A DNA stretch of 64,000 bases, from the NCBI GenBank assembly GCA_965546615.1, contig CBEUVQ010000008.1:1-64000 (forward strand), read 5' to 3'. The translations under genes were made by a program, and so were the position numbers. The stretch is from CBEUVQ01 sp965546615 (GTDB taxonomy: Bacteria > Bacillota > Desulfotomaculia > Desulfotomaculales > Desulfohalotomaculaceae). The notes under the pieces are model-generated. The model saw nothing but the letters and a program-made list of their open reading frames with translations. It made no database searches and was not told the DNA's origin. Shown piece after piece: positions 1 to 11,403 of the stretch (positions are counted from its first letter, which is position 1; every line of letters starts with the position of its first letter).

Positions 1-135
1 TTGAATCCTTTGAATATCATTCACTTCATCGGATATGCGGCTGGTAGCATAAACAGAATATCCGCCCAATATTAAAATTAAAAGAATTACAACAACATAG
101 CCCCCGCCAATCTTTGTCCCAAGCTTCATTTTCAT
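1..135 (-). CDS. 5' end of a membrane sensor, probably a methyl-accepting chemotaxis protein (partial)
   Basis: Only the first 45 codons are inside the window; the gene runs off the left edge. The start ATG at 135 follows a Shine-Dalgarno GGAAGGTGA. The peptide begins MKMKLGTKIGGGY and continues into one strongly hydrophobic helix (about residues 13-31), then a polar stretch, the layout of chemoreceptors whose first transmembrane helix precedes a four-helix-bundle sensor domain. A membrane histidine kinase would look the same at this length, so the assignment rests on the KLGTKI-GGY style of N-terminus. The leader carries a hairpin-forming inverted repeat (158-194) and one copy of the recurrent AAGGAAT-N11-TGTCGAA element (197-221). 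Confidence 0.5.
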   Translation of the reverse strand, partial: MKMKLGTKIGGGYVVVILLILILGGYSVYATSRISDEVNDIQRIQ

Positions 136-157
136 TAATATAGGTCACCTTCCCGAA

Positions 158-194
158 TCAAAATTATTCCATATAATCCATATAATAATTTTGA
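158..194 (-). repeat. Inverted repeat in the chemoreceptor leader
   Basis: Two perfect 11-bp arms, TCAAAATTATT (158-168) and AATAATTTTGA (184-194), flank a 15-bp centre. The repeat ends about 9 bp upstream of the Shine-Dalgarno of the partial gene at 1-135. It could be an operator or an RNA hairpin; the sequence alone does not decide. Confidence 0.5.
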
Positions 195-196
195 CT

Positions 197-221
197 TTCG
201 ACATACCCTGCCATATTCCTT
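197..221 (-). promoter_or_regulatory. Recurrent element AAGGAAT-N11-TGTCGAA, copy 1
   Basis: On the minus strand AAGGAAT (221-215) is followed after 11 bp by TGTCGAA (203-197). The second half equals the Spo0A box consensus TGNCGAA. It lies about 60 bp upstream of the partial chemoreceptor gene. Three other copies with identical spacing occur at 24363-24387, 34776-34800 and 49862-49886. Confidence 0.5.
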
Positions 222-280
222 CTGTTTTTACGGTTACCTTACAGTTTGTCGCCAAAAATTTGTCTTGATTAATATTACAC

Positions 281-311
281 TAAAACAAAAACACCGCCGT
301 TTAGGCAGTGC
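281..311 (-). terminator. Intrinsic terminator of the pyr operon
   Basis: Downstream of the pyrE stop, the minus strand carries CACTGCC-TAAAC-GGCGGTG (one G-U pair) followed by TTTTTGTTTT. It closes the nine-gene pyrimidine operon. Confidence 0.75.
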
Positions 312-330
312 TTTTAATCAGTATAATCTG

Positions 331-906
331 TTAAACTTTTCGGCTTCCCGGCTTTATTGCCGGTATTCCTTGTTTGCACAGCGGGCACTCTTCCGGTTGG
401 TAAGTTGTTACCGTAGTTGTCAGCAGCGCCTCAGTGCGCACACCCAAATCAGCTTTGCCGCCGCTGCGATCTACCAGCACAGCGGCTCCCACTACGCTGC
501 CGCCAAGACTTCTAACTACGTCAATCACTTCCCGCACCGATCCACCGGTGGTAATTACATCTTCTGCAACCAATATTTTTTCTCCGGGTTTAATGCTGAA
601 GCCCCGCCGCAGTGTCATCACACCGTTTTCCCTTTCGGCAAATAAGCTGCGCACACCCAGTGCTCTGGCCAATTCATAAGATACTAAAATTCCACCCATT
701 GCCGGACCGATTACTGTTTCCACTTCGATATCGGCAAAGCAGCGTGCTAATTCTTGACAGAGCTGAGCACAATAATTCGGATGCTGTAGTACTTGAGCGC
801 ACTGGAAATACTGATCGCTGTGTCGTCCCGATGTCAGGCGAAAATGTCCGGTTAACATCGCCCCGGAATTTTTAAATATCTCAATAATTTGCTGCTTTGT
901 TAGCAT
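331..906 (-). CDS. pyrE: Orotate phosphoribosyltransferase
   Basis: Transfers phosphoribose from PRPP to orotate, giving orotidine 5'-monophosphate, the fifth step of UMP synthesis in the cytoplasm. The 191-residue protein has the PRPP-binding loop ILVAEDVITTGGS at about residues 111-123 and the GPAMGGI segment near 67-73, both typical of type I phosphoribosyltransferases. A longer reading is possible, but the ATG at 906 has GGAGGA at the right distance and gives the family's usual N-terminus (MLTKQQIIEIF). It is the last gene of the pyr operon, 22 bp after pyrF, and is followed by a terminator. The C-terminal CPLC pair is a common feature of the longer Clostridia-type PyrE. Confidence 0.95.
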   Translation of the reverse strand: MLTKQQIIEIFKNSGAMLTGHFRLTSGRHSDQYFQCAQVLQHPNYCAQLCQELARCFADIEVETVIGPAMGGILVSYELARALGVRSLFAERENGVMTLRRGFSIKPGEKILVAEDVITTGGSVREVIDVVRSLGGSVVGAAVLVDRSGGKADLGVRTEALLTTTVTTYQPEECPLCKQGIPAIKPGSRKV

Positions 907-928
907 TTTTCTTCCTCCACTTTTAAAA

Positions 929-1654
929 TTAATTTTGGCCGACTGCAGATATTTCTGAGGCAATTACTTGGGCGGCCGCAAGCGGGTCTTTTGCTTCCGT
1001 TATCGGCCGGCCTACCACCAGGTAACTAGCCCCCGATTCAACCGCCTCTTTTGGGGTCATCACCCGCTGCTGATCGTTTTTTAAAGTACCTGCCGGGCGG
1101 ATGCCGGGAGTAATAATTGCAAAATTATCTCCACATGCCTTTCTGATTGCTTTAATTTCTCTTGGTGAAGCAACTACCCCATTCAGGCCGGCCTGCTGAG
1201 CAAGCCGAGCCCAGCGCACCACTTGATCTTCAACAGTGCCGCTGATATTCAGCTGCGTATTCATCTCAACTTGATCCATGCTGGTCAGTACTGTTACAGC
1301 AATCACCTGCGGTACTTCAACACCGCAAACTGCAGCTTCATCATGCACCGCGCTGACCGCCGCCTGCATCATCGCCAACCCACCGCCGGCGTGAACATTG
1401 ATAATTGATGCCCCCAACCTGGTCAATACTCGTGATGCTTTGGCAACGGTAGTAGGAATGTCATGCAGCTTCAAATCGATAAATACCCTGCCTCCGCGTT
1501 CCCGAATTTTCCGCACCACGTCCGGCCCAACAGCATTGTACAGCTCCATGCCTACTTTGAACATCCCTACATGACAGTGCAGCATTTCCACCAAGTGCAG
1601 TGCTTTATCCAACGAATCTACATCCAGCGCAACAATTAGTTTTTCTTTACTCAT
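929..1654 (-). CDS. pyrF: Orotidine 5'-phosphate decarboxylase
   Basis: Catalyses the last step of UMP synthesis, decarboxylating OMP. The 241-residue protein carries the catalytic D-x-K-x-x-D array in FIDLKLHDIPTT (Asp60, Lys62, Asp65), in the usual (beta/alpha)8 barrel length for the PyrF1 family. The ATG at 1654 is preceded by GGGAGGCGGCTG; upstream in-frame codons have no ribosome site. It sits 16 bp after pyrD and 22 bp before pyrE in the same transcript, so expression should follow the PyrR attenuators far upstream. Confidence 0.96.
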   Translation of the reverse strand: MSKEKLIVALDVDSLDKALHLVEMLHCHVGMFKVGMELYNAVGPDVVRKIRERGGRVFIDLKLHDIPTTVAKASRVLTRLGASIINVHAGGGLAMMQAAVSAVHDEAAVCGVEVPQVIAVTVLTSMDQVEMNTQLNISGTVEDQVVRWARLAQQAGLNGVVASPREIKAIRKACGDNFAIITPGIRPAGTLKNDQQRVMTPKEAVESGASYLVVGRPITEAKDPLAAAQVIASEISAVGQN

Positions 1655-1670
1655 CAGCCGCCTCCCAGGT

Positions 1671-2588
1671 TTATATTTGGGCTTTGCCCACAAGTAAGTT
1701 TATATCAGCTATTTCATTCTCATTTAAATACTGCTCAATCCCATCAATAATCTCGATTGCCGCCCGTGGGTTTATAAAATTCGCTGTACCCACCGCCACT
1801 GCCGTCGCTCCGGCAAGAATAAATTCCAGTGCATCGGCAGCAGTGGTTATACCGCCCATCCCAATAATCGGCAGCTGCACCGCCCGATAAACCTGCCAAA
1901 CCGCCCGCACCGCTACCGGTTTTACAGCAGGTCCGGACAGGCCGCCCATGGTGTTGCCTAAAACCGGACGGCATTGATTGATGTCTATCGCCATACCTAA
2001 CAACGTGTTAATTAACGACAGTCCATCCGCCCCTGCTTTTGCTGCAGCTTCAGCAATTTTTGTAATATCGGTAACATTAGGTGAAAGCTTTACAATTACC
2101 GGCAGAGTAGTTGCCGCCCGCACCGCCGCCGTCACTTCATAAGCCATCGCCGGGTCACTGCCAAAAGCTAATCCGCCCTTTTTTACGTTAGGACAGGAAA
2201 TGTTTATCTCCAAACCGGCAACAGCCTCTGCGGCATCCAATTTTTCTGCCACTTTGGCATAATCCTCAACGCTGTCTCCCGCTATATTGACAATCACCGG
2301 TGCATCCAAAGTTTTAAAGTACGGAACGTAATGTTCCAGCAGGTAGTCCACTCCGGGGTTTTGTAAACCAATTGAATTTAAAATCCCGGCAGGGGTTTCT
2401 GCTATTCGCGGGCCGGCATTCCCTTGGCGCGCCTTTAGTGTTGTTCCTTTTACAACCACTGCACCCAGCTGATTAATATTAAAATAAGCACTATATTCCT
2501 GACCAAAGCCAAATGTGCCGGAAGCTGTTGCGACCGGGTTTTTCATTTTAATACCGCCTACATTTACAGCAAGATTAGGTCTGCTCAT
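1671..2588 (-). CDS. pyrD: Dihydroorotate dehydrogenase, class 1B catalytic subunit
   Basis: Oxidises dihydroorotate to orotate using FMN. The 305-residue protein shows the class 1 catalytic loop with Cys132 in [13 protein letters not shown], and a C-terminal glycine-rich flavin phosphate-binding stretch (GMGGI). Class 1B enzymes pair with a PyrK electron-transfer subunit, and pyrK lies immediately upstream with a 14-bp overlap, so NAD is the likely final acceptor. The start ATG at 2588 has GGAGGTGG in front of it and falls inside the end of pyrK, which suggests translational coupling. Confidence 0.96.
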   Translation of the reverse strand: MSRPNLAVNVGGIKMKNPVATASGTFGFGQEYSAYFNINQLGAVVVKGTTLKARQGNAGPRIAETPAGILNSIGLQNPGVDYLLEHYVPYFKTLDAPVIVNIAGDSVEDYAKVAEKLDAAEAVAGLEINISCPNVKKGGLAFGSDPAMAYEVTAAVRAATTLPVIVKLSPNVTDITKIAEAAAKAGADGLSLINTLLGMAIDINQCRPVLGNTMGGLSGPAVKPVAVRAVWQVYRAVQLPIIGMGGITTAADALEFILAGATAVAVGTANFINPRAAIEIIDGIEQYLNENEIADINLLVGKAQI

Positions 2589-3363
2589 TCCACACCACCT
2601 CCGCTGCTTTAAAGACAGGGCCGTCAGTACAAACCCGCTTATAAATACTGCCATTTGCAGTTTTTATTCTGCATGTACAGGCCAAACAAGCTCCTACTCC
2701 GCAGCCCATCCGCTCTTCCAGTGAAACCTGAGTGGGAATGGCATTTCTTTCTCCAATATGGGCCACCTGCTTCATCATCGGCAGCGGACCACAGGCGTAG
2801 AGAAAATCAAATTTGGTAATTTGGTCTGCCAGCAGGTCAGTTACCAAACCAAAGTGCCCTATTGTTCCGTCGTCAGTAGCGATATGCAGCTTAACTCCAA
2901 GCGCTTTTATTTCTTCAGTCAGCAGCAAATCATTGGCACTGCGCGCTCCGAGGAAAACCACCGGCTGGCAGCCGCGACCCACCAACTCGCTCAACAAGAA
3001 AAAAAGCGGAGCGATGCCAATGCCACCCGCAATAACGGCAGCACTGCTTCCTGGCGGAGAAACTTGAAAGCCGTTTCCCAATGGGCCGATTACATCTAAT
3101 TTTTCACCCTGTTTTTTCGCTGATAAAAGTTCAGTCCCCCGACCGACGATACGATACAGCAAACTCACTGTTCCCTGCATGCGGTTTACCCGGTGAATGG
3201 AAATCGGCCGCCGCAAAAGAGGATCATGCGTGCTGCCGCACTTCACATGCACAAACTGACCCGGCTTGGCTTGGTCGGCCAACTCCGGAGCGTTAAATTC
3301 TAACAGCCGGTACTGCGGTGCTACCCGGTAATGTTTAATAATATCTGCCGTAATTAAAGACAT
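2575..3363 (-). CDS. pyrK: Dihydroorotate dehydrogenase electron-transfer subunit
   Basis: Carries electrons from PyrD's FMN to NAD through FAD and a [2Fe-2S] cluster. The 262-residue protein has a ferredoxin-reductase-like FAD site (RRPISI, residues 51-56), an NAD-binding segment (GGIGIAPL near 113-120) and a C-terminal cluster motif [11 protein letters not shown] with Cys221, 226 and 229 plus Cys245. It is encoded between carB and pyrD, overlapping pyrD by 14 bp. The PyrDK pairing is standard for Firmicutes that do not use a quinone-linked dehydrogenase. Confidence 0.95.
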   Translation of the reverse strand: MSLITADIIKHYRVAPQYRLLEFNAPELADQAKPGQFVHVKCGSTHDPLLRRPISIHRVNRMQGTVSLLYRIVGRGTELLSAKKQGEKLDVIGPLGNGFQVSPPGSSAAVIAGGIGIAPLFFLLSELVGRGCQPVVFLGARSANDLLLTEEIKALGVKLHIATDDGTIGHFGLVTDLLADQITKFDFLYACGPLPMMKQVAHIGERNAIPTQVSLEERMGCGVGACLACTCRIKTANGSIYKRVCTDGPVFKAAEVVWNEQT

Positions 3364-3389
3364 GCCATCTTCCTTTCTACTGCTTTCTG

Positions 3390-6300
3390 TTATCGACGAA
3401 ATTCCTGCAGCGGAATTATCCGGGCATTACCGCCCTCGGCGATAAACCGCAGCACTTCTATCATCGCCCAAATAGTATCCATTGAAGTTAAACAGGGAAT
3501 ACCATGTTCCACTGCTGCCCGGCGAATGCGGAACCCGTCACGCTGCGGTGTTTTGCCTCTTGTTAAAGTGTTGATCACTAAACTAATTTTCCCTTCGCGA
3601 ATTAGCTCAGCAATATCCGGTGAGCCTTGACTGATTTTATTTACTTGACGGACGGTAATACCGTGCTTTTGTAAGTACATGGCAGTTCCGGCAGTAGCAC
3701 ACAATTCAAAGCCCAACTCAATTAACTCTTGGGCAATGAACAGCACCTCCTGCTTATCCTTATCCGCAACCGTCAGCAAAACCGTTCCCTGAGTGGGGAA
3801 ACTGCTGCCGGATGCCACTAAAGCTTTATACAGTGCCAAATTATATTTGTAATCAACCCCCATCACTTCACCGGTTGATTTCATTTCCGGCCCCAGTGAA
3901 ACATCTACATCCAGTAATTTTGCAAACGAGAAAACCGGTGCTTTTACGCCAATCACATCGGGCTCCGGTGCCAAGCCGCCTTGGAAGCCCAAATCAGTAA
4001 GTTTATGTCCCAAGGCACATTGAGTGGCCAATTTTACCATAGGAATACCGGTAATTTTACTTAAAAACGGCACCGTCCGGCTGGAACGCGGGTTAACTTC
4101 CAGTACATACACTTTACCGTTGTGCAGCACATATTGAATGTTGATCATTCCTTTGACGTTTAAACGCCTCGCTAATTTAGTGGTATAATCAACTATAATC
4201 CGCTTAATACGATAATTAATCGTTTGCGGCGGATAAACTGCAATGCTGTCACCAGAATGCACCCCGGCACGCTCAACGTGTTCCATAATTCCCGGGATCA
4301 GTACCGATTCTCCGTCACTGATCGCATCTACTTCCAGCTCCTGCCCCAGCAAATATTTGTCCACTAAAACCGGATGCTCCGGGGTTACTTTTACTGCTGA
4401 AGACATGTAATTTAATAAGTCTTCCCGGTTGTATACGATCTCCATTGCCCGACCGCCCAACACATAGGAGGGGCGCACCAACACCGGAAAACCAATTTGT
4501 TGAGCAATTTTCTCTGCTTCTTCCACCGAAAAAGCAGTACGACCGGGCGGTTTAGGTATTTCCAATTCAGTAAGCAGCTGATCAAAGCGCTCGCGGTCTT
4601 CTGCGGCATCAATATCATCTACCGCTGTGCCAATAATTTTATAACCGGCTTCACTTACAGTACGCGCTAAATTAATTGCTGTTTGGCCGCCAAACTGCAC
4701 AATCACCCCATCCGGTTTTTCCTTTTCCAGAATGTTTAACACATCACCGGCAGTCAGCGGCTCAAAGTATAACCGATCCGCAGTATCAAAATCGGTACTG
4801 ACTGTCTCCGGGTTATTATTAACCGCAACAGCTTCAATGCCCTCTTCACGCAGTGCCCACACCGAATGGACAGAGCAGTAGTCAAACTCAATTCCCTGGC
4901 CGATGCGTATCGGGCCGGAGCCCAGCACCACCACTTTTTTGCCTGTACCGACTTCCCCCTCATCTTCCTCCTCATACGTTGAATAAAAATAAGGAGTGGC
5001 TGCCTCAAATTCTGCAGCACAGGTATCTACCATCTTAAAAGTAGGATAAATCCGGTATTCTTTTTTAAGCTCTCTAACTTCGCTCAGTGAAAGCCCGGCA
5101 ATTTTCGCGATCTGCTCATCAGCCAGCCCCAACCGCTTAGCTTCCCGCAGTAAATCGGCATCTAAATAATGCTGATTTTTAACGGCATCCCGCAATTTTT
5201 CGGTTATATTAACAATGGTTTTTAAACCGTTTAAAAACCACAAATCTATTTTGGTTAAATCATGAAGTTTCTGCAGCGAACACCCCCGCCGGATTGCTTC
5301 CGCTAATGCGAAAAGGCGCTCATCGTCGGTTTTAAGTATTTTTTGCTCCAGTTCCTCGCTGCTCAGCTTTTCAAGCTCAGGCATTTCCAGACCAACCATA
5401 CCGATTTCCAGTGAGCGTACAGCCTTTAACAGCGCACTTTCAAAATTACGCTCAATAGCCATCACTTCGCCGGTAGCCTTCATTTGAGTTCCCAACCGGC
5501 GGTCGCCGGTGTTGAACTTGTCAAAAGGCCAGCGGGGAAATTTCACTACCACATAGTCTAAAGTTGGTTCAAAAAAGGCGTAGGTTTTGCCTGTCACTGC
5601 GTTGCGAATTTCATCCAACCTTAAGCCTGCTGCAATTTTAGCCGCCACTTTGGCAATGGGATAACCGGTAGCTTTAGAAGCCAATGCTGAAGATCTGCTT
5701 ACCCTGGGGTTAACTTCAATTACATAGTATTTAAAACTGACGGGGTCAAAAGCAAACTGAACATTGCAGCCGCCTTCAATTTTCAAAGCTCTGATTATCT
5801 TCAGTGAAGCACTGCGCAGCATTTGATGTTCTTTATCCGACAATGTTTGGGTTGGTGCCACCACAATACTGTCACCGGTATGCACACCAATTGGGTCAAT
5901 ATTTTCCATATTGCAAATTGTGATGCAGCTGTCCGCTCCGTCCCGCATCACTTCATATTCAATTTCCTTCCAGCCGGCAACACTGCGCTCTATCAATGCC
6001 TGACCAATCATACTGTATTTTAAGCCTTTGGCTGTAATTGCCTTAAGTTGTTCCACGTTATCGGCAATACCACCGCCGGTACCTCCCAACGTATAAGCCG
6101 GGCGAACAATCAGCGGAAAACCTACTTCTTCAGCGAAAGCAACAGCCTGCTGAACGGATTCTACAATAGTACTTTCCGGAACGGGTTCACCGATTTCATT
6201 CATCATTGCTTTAAACATTTCCCGGTCTTCCGCCCTTTTAATAGCTTCCAGCTGGGTGCCTAACAGTTTTACGCCGTTCTTTTTCAGCACACCGCTTTCC

Positions 6301-6608
6301 GCCAGCTGCATAGCCATGTTTAATCCCACCTGCCCTCCGAGAGTGGGCAGCAGTCCGTCCGGTTTTTCTTTTTCTATCACCCGAGTGACAAATTCTGCAG
6401 TAATTGGTTCAATATATACCTTATCCGCCATATTTACATCTGTCATAATGGTAGCCGGGTTAGAGTTAATCAGTACTACCTCTAAGCCTTCTTCTTTTAA
6501 AGCCCGACAGGCCTGAGTGCCGGCATAATCAAATTCGGCAGCCTGACCAATGACTATCGGACCGGAACCAATTACAAGAACTTTTTTGATATCGCTACGA
6601 AGAGGCAT
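3390..6608 (-). CDS. carB: Carbamoyl-phosphate synthase, large subunit
   Basis: Makes carbamoyl phosphate from ammonia, bicarbonate and two ATP. At 1072 residues it is full length, with two homologous ATP-grasp halves (each opening with a VLVIGSGP or VVVLGSGP nucleotide-binding strand, near residues 10 and 560), an oligomerisation segment between them and a C-terminal MGS-like regulatory domain. The start overlaps the carA stop by one base, as expected for stoichiometric subunits. Placement inside the pyr operon suggests it chiefly serves pyrimidine synthesis; arginine supply by the same enzyme cannot be excluded because no arginine genes are visible here. Confidence 0.97.
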   Translation of the reverse strand: MPLRSDIKKVLVIGSGPIVIGQAAEFDYAGTQACRALKEEGLEVVLINSNPATIMTDVNMADKVYIEPITAEFVTRVIEKEKPDGLLPTLGGQVGLNMAMQLAESGVLKKNGVKLLGTQLEAIKRAEDREMFKAMMNEIGEPVPESTIVESVQQAVAFAEEVGFPLIVRPAYTLGGTGGGIADNVEQLKAITAKGLKYSMIGQALIERSVAGWKEIEYEVMRDGADSCITICNMENIDPIGVHTGDSIVVAPTQTLSDKEHQMLRSASLKIIRALKIEGGCNVQFAFDPVSFKYYVIEVNPRVSRSSALASKATGYPIAKVAAKIAAGLRLDEIRNAVTGKTYAFFEPTLDYVVVKFPRWPFDKFNTGDRRLGTQMKATGEVMAIERNFESALLKAVRSLEIGMVGLEMPELEKLSSEELEQKILKTDDERLFALAEAIRRGCSLQKLHDLTKIDLWFLNGLKTIVNITEKLRDAVKNQHYLDADLLREAKRLGLADEQIAKIAGLSLSEVRELKKEYRIYPTFKMVDTCAAEFEAATPYFYSTYEEEDEGEVGTGKKVVVLGSGPIRIGQGIEFDYCSVHSVWALREEGIEAVAVNNNPETVSTDFDTADRLYFEPLTAGDVLNILEKEKPDGVIVQFGGQTAINLARTVSEAGYKIIGTAVDDIDAAEDRERFDQLLTELEIPKPPGRTAFSVEEAEKIAQQIGFPVLVRPSYVLGGRAMEIVYNREDLLNYMSSAVKVTPEHPVLVDKYLLGQELEVDAISDGESVLIPGIMEHVERAGVHSGDSIAVYPPQTINYRIKRIIVDYTTKLARRLNVKGMINIQYVLHNGKVYVLEVNPRSSRTVPFLSKITGIPMVKLATQCALGHKLTDLGFQGGLAPEPDVIGVKAPVFSFAKLLDVDVSLGPEMKSTGEVMGVDYKYNLALYKALVASGSSFPTQGTVLLTVADKDKQEVLFIAQELIELGFELCATAGTAMYLQKHGITVRQVNKISQGSPDIAELIREGKISLVINTLTRGKTPQRDGFRIRRAAVEHGIPCLTSMDTIWAMIEVLRFIAEGGNARIIPLQEFRR

Positions 6609-7690
6609 TAACGTTCTCCTTTCTTGCTTTTTATGTTTTCCAGGAAAGTGTCAAACAGATATTCTGAGTCTTCCGGACCTGGTGCAGCCTCAGGATGATA
6701 TTGTACAGAAATTATCGGCAGCGTTTTATGTTTAATTCCTTCAACGGTATTGTCATTTAAGTTGATGTGCGACACCGCTGCATCTTGAGGCAGCGAATCG
6801 GCATCTACCGCAAAGCCGTGATTTTGGGAAGTGATAAACACCCGACCGCTGGTTAAATCTTTTACGGGATGGTTTGCACCCCGGTGTCCAAATTTCAGCT
6901 TAAAGGTTTTTCCTCCCAGCGCTAAGCCCAAAACTTGATGGCCTAAACAGATACCAAATATCGGCAGCTTGTTAATAAGCGTTCGCAAAGTTTCAACTGC
7001 ATAAGGTACATCAATCGGGTCGCCGGGTCCGTTGGAAAGCATCAGTCCGTCGGGATTTAGTGCGGCAATGTCACCGGCTTTAATACTCGGCGGCACCACT
7101 ACCACTTCACATCCCCGACTGCTTAAACAGCGTACTATGTTCTGCTTTGCTCCAAAATCAACCAGCACCACACGCGGGCCGCTTCCCGGCACAGTGTAAA
7201 CTTCTTTAGAAGCCACCATAGGTACGAATTGCTGCCCGGTAATATGCGGTGTCTGCTTCACCTTTGCCAACAATTCTGCCGGATCTGCTTTTTCGGTAGT
7301 AATGATCCCTCGCATCGTACCATTATTTCTAATTTTTTTCGTCAAAGCACGAGTATCAATATTTGATATGCCGATAACCCCTTCACGGGCCAAAAACTCA
7401 TCTAATCCGGCACTGGAACGCCAGTTGCTGGGCTTATCACAAATTTCGCGCACGATAAATCCACGCACATATGACTTGTGAGCCTCAAAATCATCTTTAT
7501 TTATCCCATAGTTTCCTATGAGCGGATATGTCATAACCACAATTTGTCCGCAATAAGAAGGGTCGGTTAAAACCTCTTGATACCCCGTCATACCGGTATT
7601 AAATACAACCTCGCCGCAGCTTTCTCCGACAGCGCCGAATGCCTTTCCTTTAAATATTGATCCGTCTTCTAAAACGAGTAATGCCTGCAT
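6608..7690 (-). CDS. carA: Carbamoyl-phosphate synthase, small (glutaminase) subunit
   Basis: Class I glutamine amidotransferase that hydrolyses glutamine and channels ammonia to CarB. The 360-residue protein has the nucleophile Cys248 in FGICLGHQ and the partner His332/Glu334 in [12 protein letters not shown], with an N-terminal CPSase small-chain domain (about 1-150). Cistron order is carA-carB with a one-base overlap. It follows pyrC after a 39-bp gap within the same operon. Confidence 0.97.
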   Translation of the reverse strand: MQALLVLEDGSIFKGKAFGAVGESCGEVVFNTGMTGYQEVLTDPSYCGQIVVMTYPLIGNYGINKDDFEAHKSYVRGFIVREICDKPSNWRSSAGLDEFLAREGVIGISNIDTRALTKKIRNNGTMRGIITTEKADPAELLAKVKQTPHITGQQFVPMVASKEVYTVPGSGPRVVLVDFGAKQNIVRCLSSRGCEVVVVPPSIKAGDIAALNPDGLMLSNGPGDPIDVPYAVETLRTLINKLPIFGICLGHQVLGLALGGKTFKLKFGHRGANHPVKDLTSGRVFITSQNHGFAVDADSLPQDAAVSHINLNDNTVEGIKHKTLPIISVQYHPEAAPGPEDSEYLFDTFLENIKSKKGER

Positions 7691-7729
7691 ATTTAAGACC
7701 TCCGTTTAATTATACATTTTTATAAATAA

Positions 7730-9028
7730 TTATACACGCAAGCCAACCAGCCGTCTATCCTCCATGACGATTTTACCGTCAACAATTGTCATCACCGGAA
7801 GTCCTTTCAATGTTTTTCCTGCAAACGGAGTATTTTTTGCTTTGCCGGCAAACTGTGCCGGATCTACTTTTTCTGTCAGCTCGGTATCAATCACAGTTAT
7901 GTCTGCAGGTGCACCAACTGTCAGCATTCCTCCCTGCAGACTTAATATTTTAGCAGGATTGATGCTCATTTTGGCAACTGCTTGAGCCGCAGTCAGTATA
8001 CCGGTAGCTACAAGCTCGGTAAATACCAAACCTACCGCTGTTTCCAAACCTACTAAGCCAAACGGAGCATATTGGTACTCTACCGCTTTTTCTTCCGCTG
8101 TATGCGGCGCATGATCGGTAGCAATCACATCAATGGTTCCGTCGGCCAATCCCTCTTTAATCGCAGCGACATCCGCATCCGTTCTCAGCGGCGGGTTTAC
8201 TTTGGTGGCAGTATGATAACCGATTACCGCCCGATCTGTTAAAGTAAAATGATGCGGTGTCACTTCACACGTTACCTTTACACCCCGCTTTTTGGCCCGG
8301 CGCACCATATCAACTGAACGGGCGGTGCTGATATGAGCAATGTGCAGCTGACAGCCGGTGTTTTCCGCTAAAATAATGTCTCTCGCCACCATTACTTCTT
8401 CTGCCGCTGCCGGTATACCCGGCAGTCCCAGTTCGGTACTCACACAGCCCTCATGCATCACGCCGCCGGCTGCCAAACTTTTGTCTTCACAGTGGGGAAT
8501 AACCGGCAGCCCCAGCATGCTGGCGTACTGCATTGCCCGGCGCATTACGCCGGCATCGCTGACCGGCAGGCCGTCGTCAGAAACTGCTACCGCCCCGGCC
8601 GACTTTAAATCTGCCATTTCTGTCAGTTCTTTACCTTTTGATCCCTTAGTGACCGCGGCTATGGGATATACTTTTACCACCCCTTCAGCAGCAGCCCGGT
8701 CATAAATAAACCTGACAACGGCAGCATTATCATTAACCGGATCGGTGTTGGGCATGCAGGCCACTGCAGTAAACCCGCCCCGCGCCGCTGCCGCGGTACC
8801 GGTAGCAATGGTTTCTTTGGCCTCATAACCCGGCTCACGCAAATGAACATGCATATCTATTAAACCCGGACAAACCAATTTGCCGTTGACATCGATTATT
8901 TCGGCATCTTCTGCCGGCAAATTTTTTCCGACAGCGGTAATTATACTATCTTCAATCAGAACATCTAATTGTTCAATGTTAAGCTTCTCGCAATCAACAA
9001 CGTTTCCGCCTTTAATTAACAGTTTCAC
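7730..9028 (-). CDS. pyrC: Dihydroorotase
   Basis: Zinc amidohydrolase that cyclises carbamoyl aspartate to dihydroorotate. The 432-residue protein has the metal-binding [10 protein letters not shown] (His60, His62) and the ATDHAPHT segment near residue 300, features of the class I dihydroorotases found in Firmicutes. An in-frame GTG lies at 9037, but it is part of the Shine-Dalgarno AGGAGGTG itself; the GTG at 9028 sits 8 bases after GGAGG and gives [12 protein letters not shown], so I place the start there. It overlaps pyrB by 17 bp, suggesting coupling. Confidence 0.95.
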   Translation of the reverse strand: MKLLIKGGNVVDCEKLNIEQLDVLIEDSIITAVGKNLPAEDAEIIDVNGKLVCPGLIDMHVHLREPGYEAKETIATGTAAAARGGFTAVACMPNTDPVNDNAAVVRFIYDRAAAEGVVKVYPIAAVTKGSKGKELTEMADLKSAGAVAVSDDGLPVSDAGVMRRAMQYASMLGLPVIPHCEDKSLAAGGVMHEGCVSTELGLPGIPAAAEEVMVARDIILAENTGCQLHIAHISTARSVDMVRRAKKRGVKVTCEVTPHHFTLTDRAVIGYHTATKVNPPLRTDADVAAIKEGLADGTIDVIATDHAPHTAEEKAVEYQYAPFGLVGLETAVGLVFTELVATGILTAAQAVAKMSINPAKILSLQGGMLTVGAPADITVIDTELTEKVDPAQFAGKAKNTPFAGKTLKGLPVMTIVDGKIVMEDRRLVGLRV

Positions 9029-9938
9029 TGCTTTCACCTCCTGTCAGTAAGTACAGCAGTGCCATGCGCACAGCCACTCCATTGGTAACCTGCTCATTAA
9101 TAGCCGAATGATTGCTGTCTGCAGCATCGCTGGATATTTCCACCCCGCGGTTCATCGGCCCGGGATGCAGCAGCAGCACATCTTTATTCGCTAAAGCTAA
9201 ACGCTCTTTATTAATGCCAAATAACCGCGAGTATTCCCGCAGGCTGGGAAACAAGCCCTGTTTCTGTCTTTCCAGCTGAATGCGCAGCACGTTGATCACG
9301 TCTGCTCCTCTAATGGCATCTTCAACAGTTGTATATATCTTTGCTCCCATTTTTTCCAATTGCGGCGGCATCAGTGTGGCCGGTCCGGCCACCGCTACCT
9401 CTGCCCCCAGTTTAGTTAAGCCCCAAATGTTTGAGCGTGCTACCCGGCTGTGCAGAATATCGCCGATAATTGCAACTTTCAACCCTTTAAAAAATCCTTT
9501 ATATTCTCTAATAGTAAACATATCTAAAAGGGCCTGCGTCGGATGTTCATGGATTCCGTCACCGGCATTGATTACCGAGCAGTTGACGGCACTTGCCAGC
9601 AGTTCTGCCGCCCCGGAAGCGGGATGCCTAAGCACCACTACATCAGCACCCATCGCCTCAACTGTACGGGCAGTATCAGTCAACGATTCACCTTTTTGTA
9701 CGCTGCTGCTGCTTGCACTCACCCCAACTGTATCGGCGCTTAAATACTTGGCAGCTAAATCAAAAGATGTACGCGTACGAGTGCTGTTTTCGTAAAAAAC
9801 AGTAACAATTGTACGTCCCCGTAAAGTAGGTACTTTCTTAATTCTTCGGCGGACAATATCTTTCATCGGTCGGGCAGTGTCTAATATTTTTAAAATTTCC
9901 TGTGCACTCAAATGCTGTAACCCCAAGATATGCTTCAT
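9012..9938 (-). CDS. pyrB: Aspartate carbamoyltransferase, catalytic chain
   Basis: Condenses carbamoyl phosphate with aspartate, the committed step of pyrimidine synthesis. The 308-residue protein has the carbamoyl-phosphate site STRTRTSF (52-59) and the HPTQALLD motif (about 132-139). No regulatory chain (pyrI) is present, as usual in Gram-positive bacteria where control is transcriptional. The ATG at 9938 follows GAGGGGAAG. The gene is preceded by a PyrR-binding attenuator (10107-10209) and overlaps pyrC downstream. Confidence 0.96.
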   Translation of the reverse strand: MKHILGLQHLSAQEILKILDTARPMKDIVRRRIKKVPTLRGRTIVTVFYENSTRTRTSFDLAAKYLSADTVGVSASSSSVQKGESLTDTARTVEAMGADVVVLRHPASGAAELLASAVNCSVINAGDGIHEHPTQALLDMFTIREYKGFFKGLKVAIIGDILHSRVARSNIWGLTKLGAEVAVAGPATLMPPQLEKMGAKIYTTVEDAIRGADVINVLRIQLERQKQGLFPSLREYSRLFGINKERLALANKDVLLLHPGPMNRGVEISSDAADSNHSAINEQVTNGVAVRMALLYLLTGGESSETVN

Positions 9939-10106
9939 TATCTTCCCCTCCCTCTATTAACCCAAAGCATTTATATTCCCGCAAATAAGATTAAGGTGAA
10001 CTCATTCATCCAAACAGTTATCAATAGTTTTCCTTTTCCTGCATCACTTATTAAATGCCGGCTGTAATTTATGCTCTGTTTGAAGCTCTGTGACAGTTTG
10101 GCTAAT

Positions 10107-10209
10107 AAAAAAACCTCGACTGAGATTTCTCCCGTCGAGGTCGACAATAAAAAGAACCTTAAAGAAAACCGGCTCTCCTTTGTCGACCTCACGGGATCGA
10201 ATTAAAAGG
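10107..10209 (-). promoter_or_regulatory. PyrR-responsive attenuator between pyrR and pyrB
   Basis: On the minus strand a PyrR-recognition loop GATCCCGTGAGGTC (about 10187-10200) is followed by GTCGAC elements able to form an antiterminator, then the terminator hairpin CCTCGAC...GTCGAGG (10114-10140) and a T-run. This is the classical anti-antiterminator/antiterminator/terminator layout: UMP-bound PyrR stabilises the first hairpin and so permits termination. Confidence 0.88.
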
Positions 10210-10216
10210 TGCCATG

Positions 10217-10895
<679 letters not shown>

Positions 10896-10901
10896 GGCCC
10901 T

Positions 10902-10930
10902 ATTTTATTATGTAACCGACTTACTGTCAA
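10902..10930 (-). promoter_or_regulatory. Sigma-A promoter of the pyr operon
   Basis: TTGACA (10930-10925), 17-bp spacer, TAAAAT (10907-10902) on the minus strand; one base from consensus. It directs transcription into the pyrR leader and the whole nine-gene operon. Confidence 0.85.
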
Positions 10931-11001
10931 GAAATTTAACATCAAAAAATCTTTGGCCGGCGCAATTTACAGCCTACCTGCCAAAAATCGCAAAAAATTG
11001 T

Positions 11002-11277
11002 TTAGTTTTTGGAGGCACCATAAATAATTAAAATTACTCCCGCTATAATATAAAACATTTTGCTGATGGGTATTTTTCCCGCTAACCCAATTAATCCTAA
11101 AGATGTGACAATAATTAGAACGGTGGGGCCGGTTAACGCCAGAAAAGCATTAATTTTAAATGCTGTTTCCACTTTATTAAACTTTAGCATTAATAATGCT
11201 GCTGTAAATTCAATTCCTGAAGATAAAAAACGCATGGCGGCCATACTGAAAACTATCTTATCAAACACGTGAAACAA
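11002..11277 (-). CDS. yqhV: YqhV-family (DUF2619) small membrane protein
   Basis: A 91-residue protein with three predicted transmembrane helices (about 10-30, 44-65 and 70-88). The MRFLSSGIEFTAA and TGPTVLIIVTSLGLIGLAGK segments match my recollection of the YqhV/DUF2619 family of spore-forming Firmicutes, whose function is not known; in Bacillus the gene is near spoIIIA. Here it stands alone, divergent from an MFS gene, rather than in a spoIIIA cluster. Start is a TTG nine bases after GGGGAGG; a GTG at 11268 is an alternative. Confidence 0.7.
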   Translation of the reverse strand: MFHVFDKIVFSMAAMRFLSSGIEFTAALLMLKFNKVETAFKINAFLALTGPTVLIIVTSLGLIGLAGKIPISKMFYIIAGVILIIYGASKN

Positions 11278-11403
11278 AAGCTTTTCCTCCCCGATTAAGT
11301 TTCACCTACTTCATTTCATATGCTTGTTTTTCAGCTCTAATGAATACCTTCTTAATCAGAGAGAAAAAATACTATAGTGCTAACAGTGAAAGGACGTGAC
11401 TTA

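Noticed and set aside
9971..10192. 73-codon minus-strand reading frame between pyrR and pyrB
   Set aside because: It runs through the PyrR attenuator hairpins, has no ribosome site and no recognisable family; the RNA structure explains the region.
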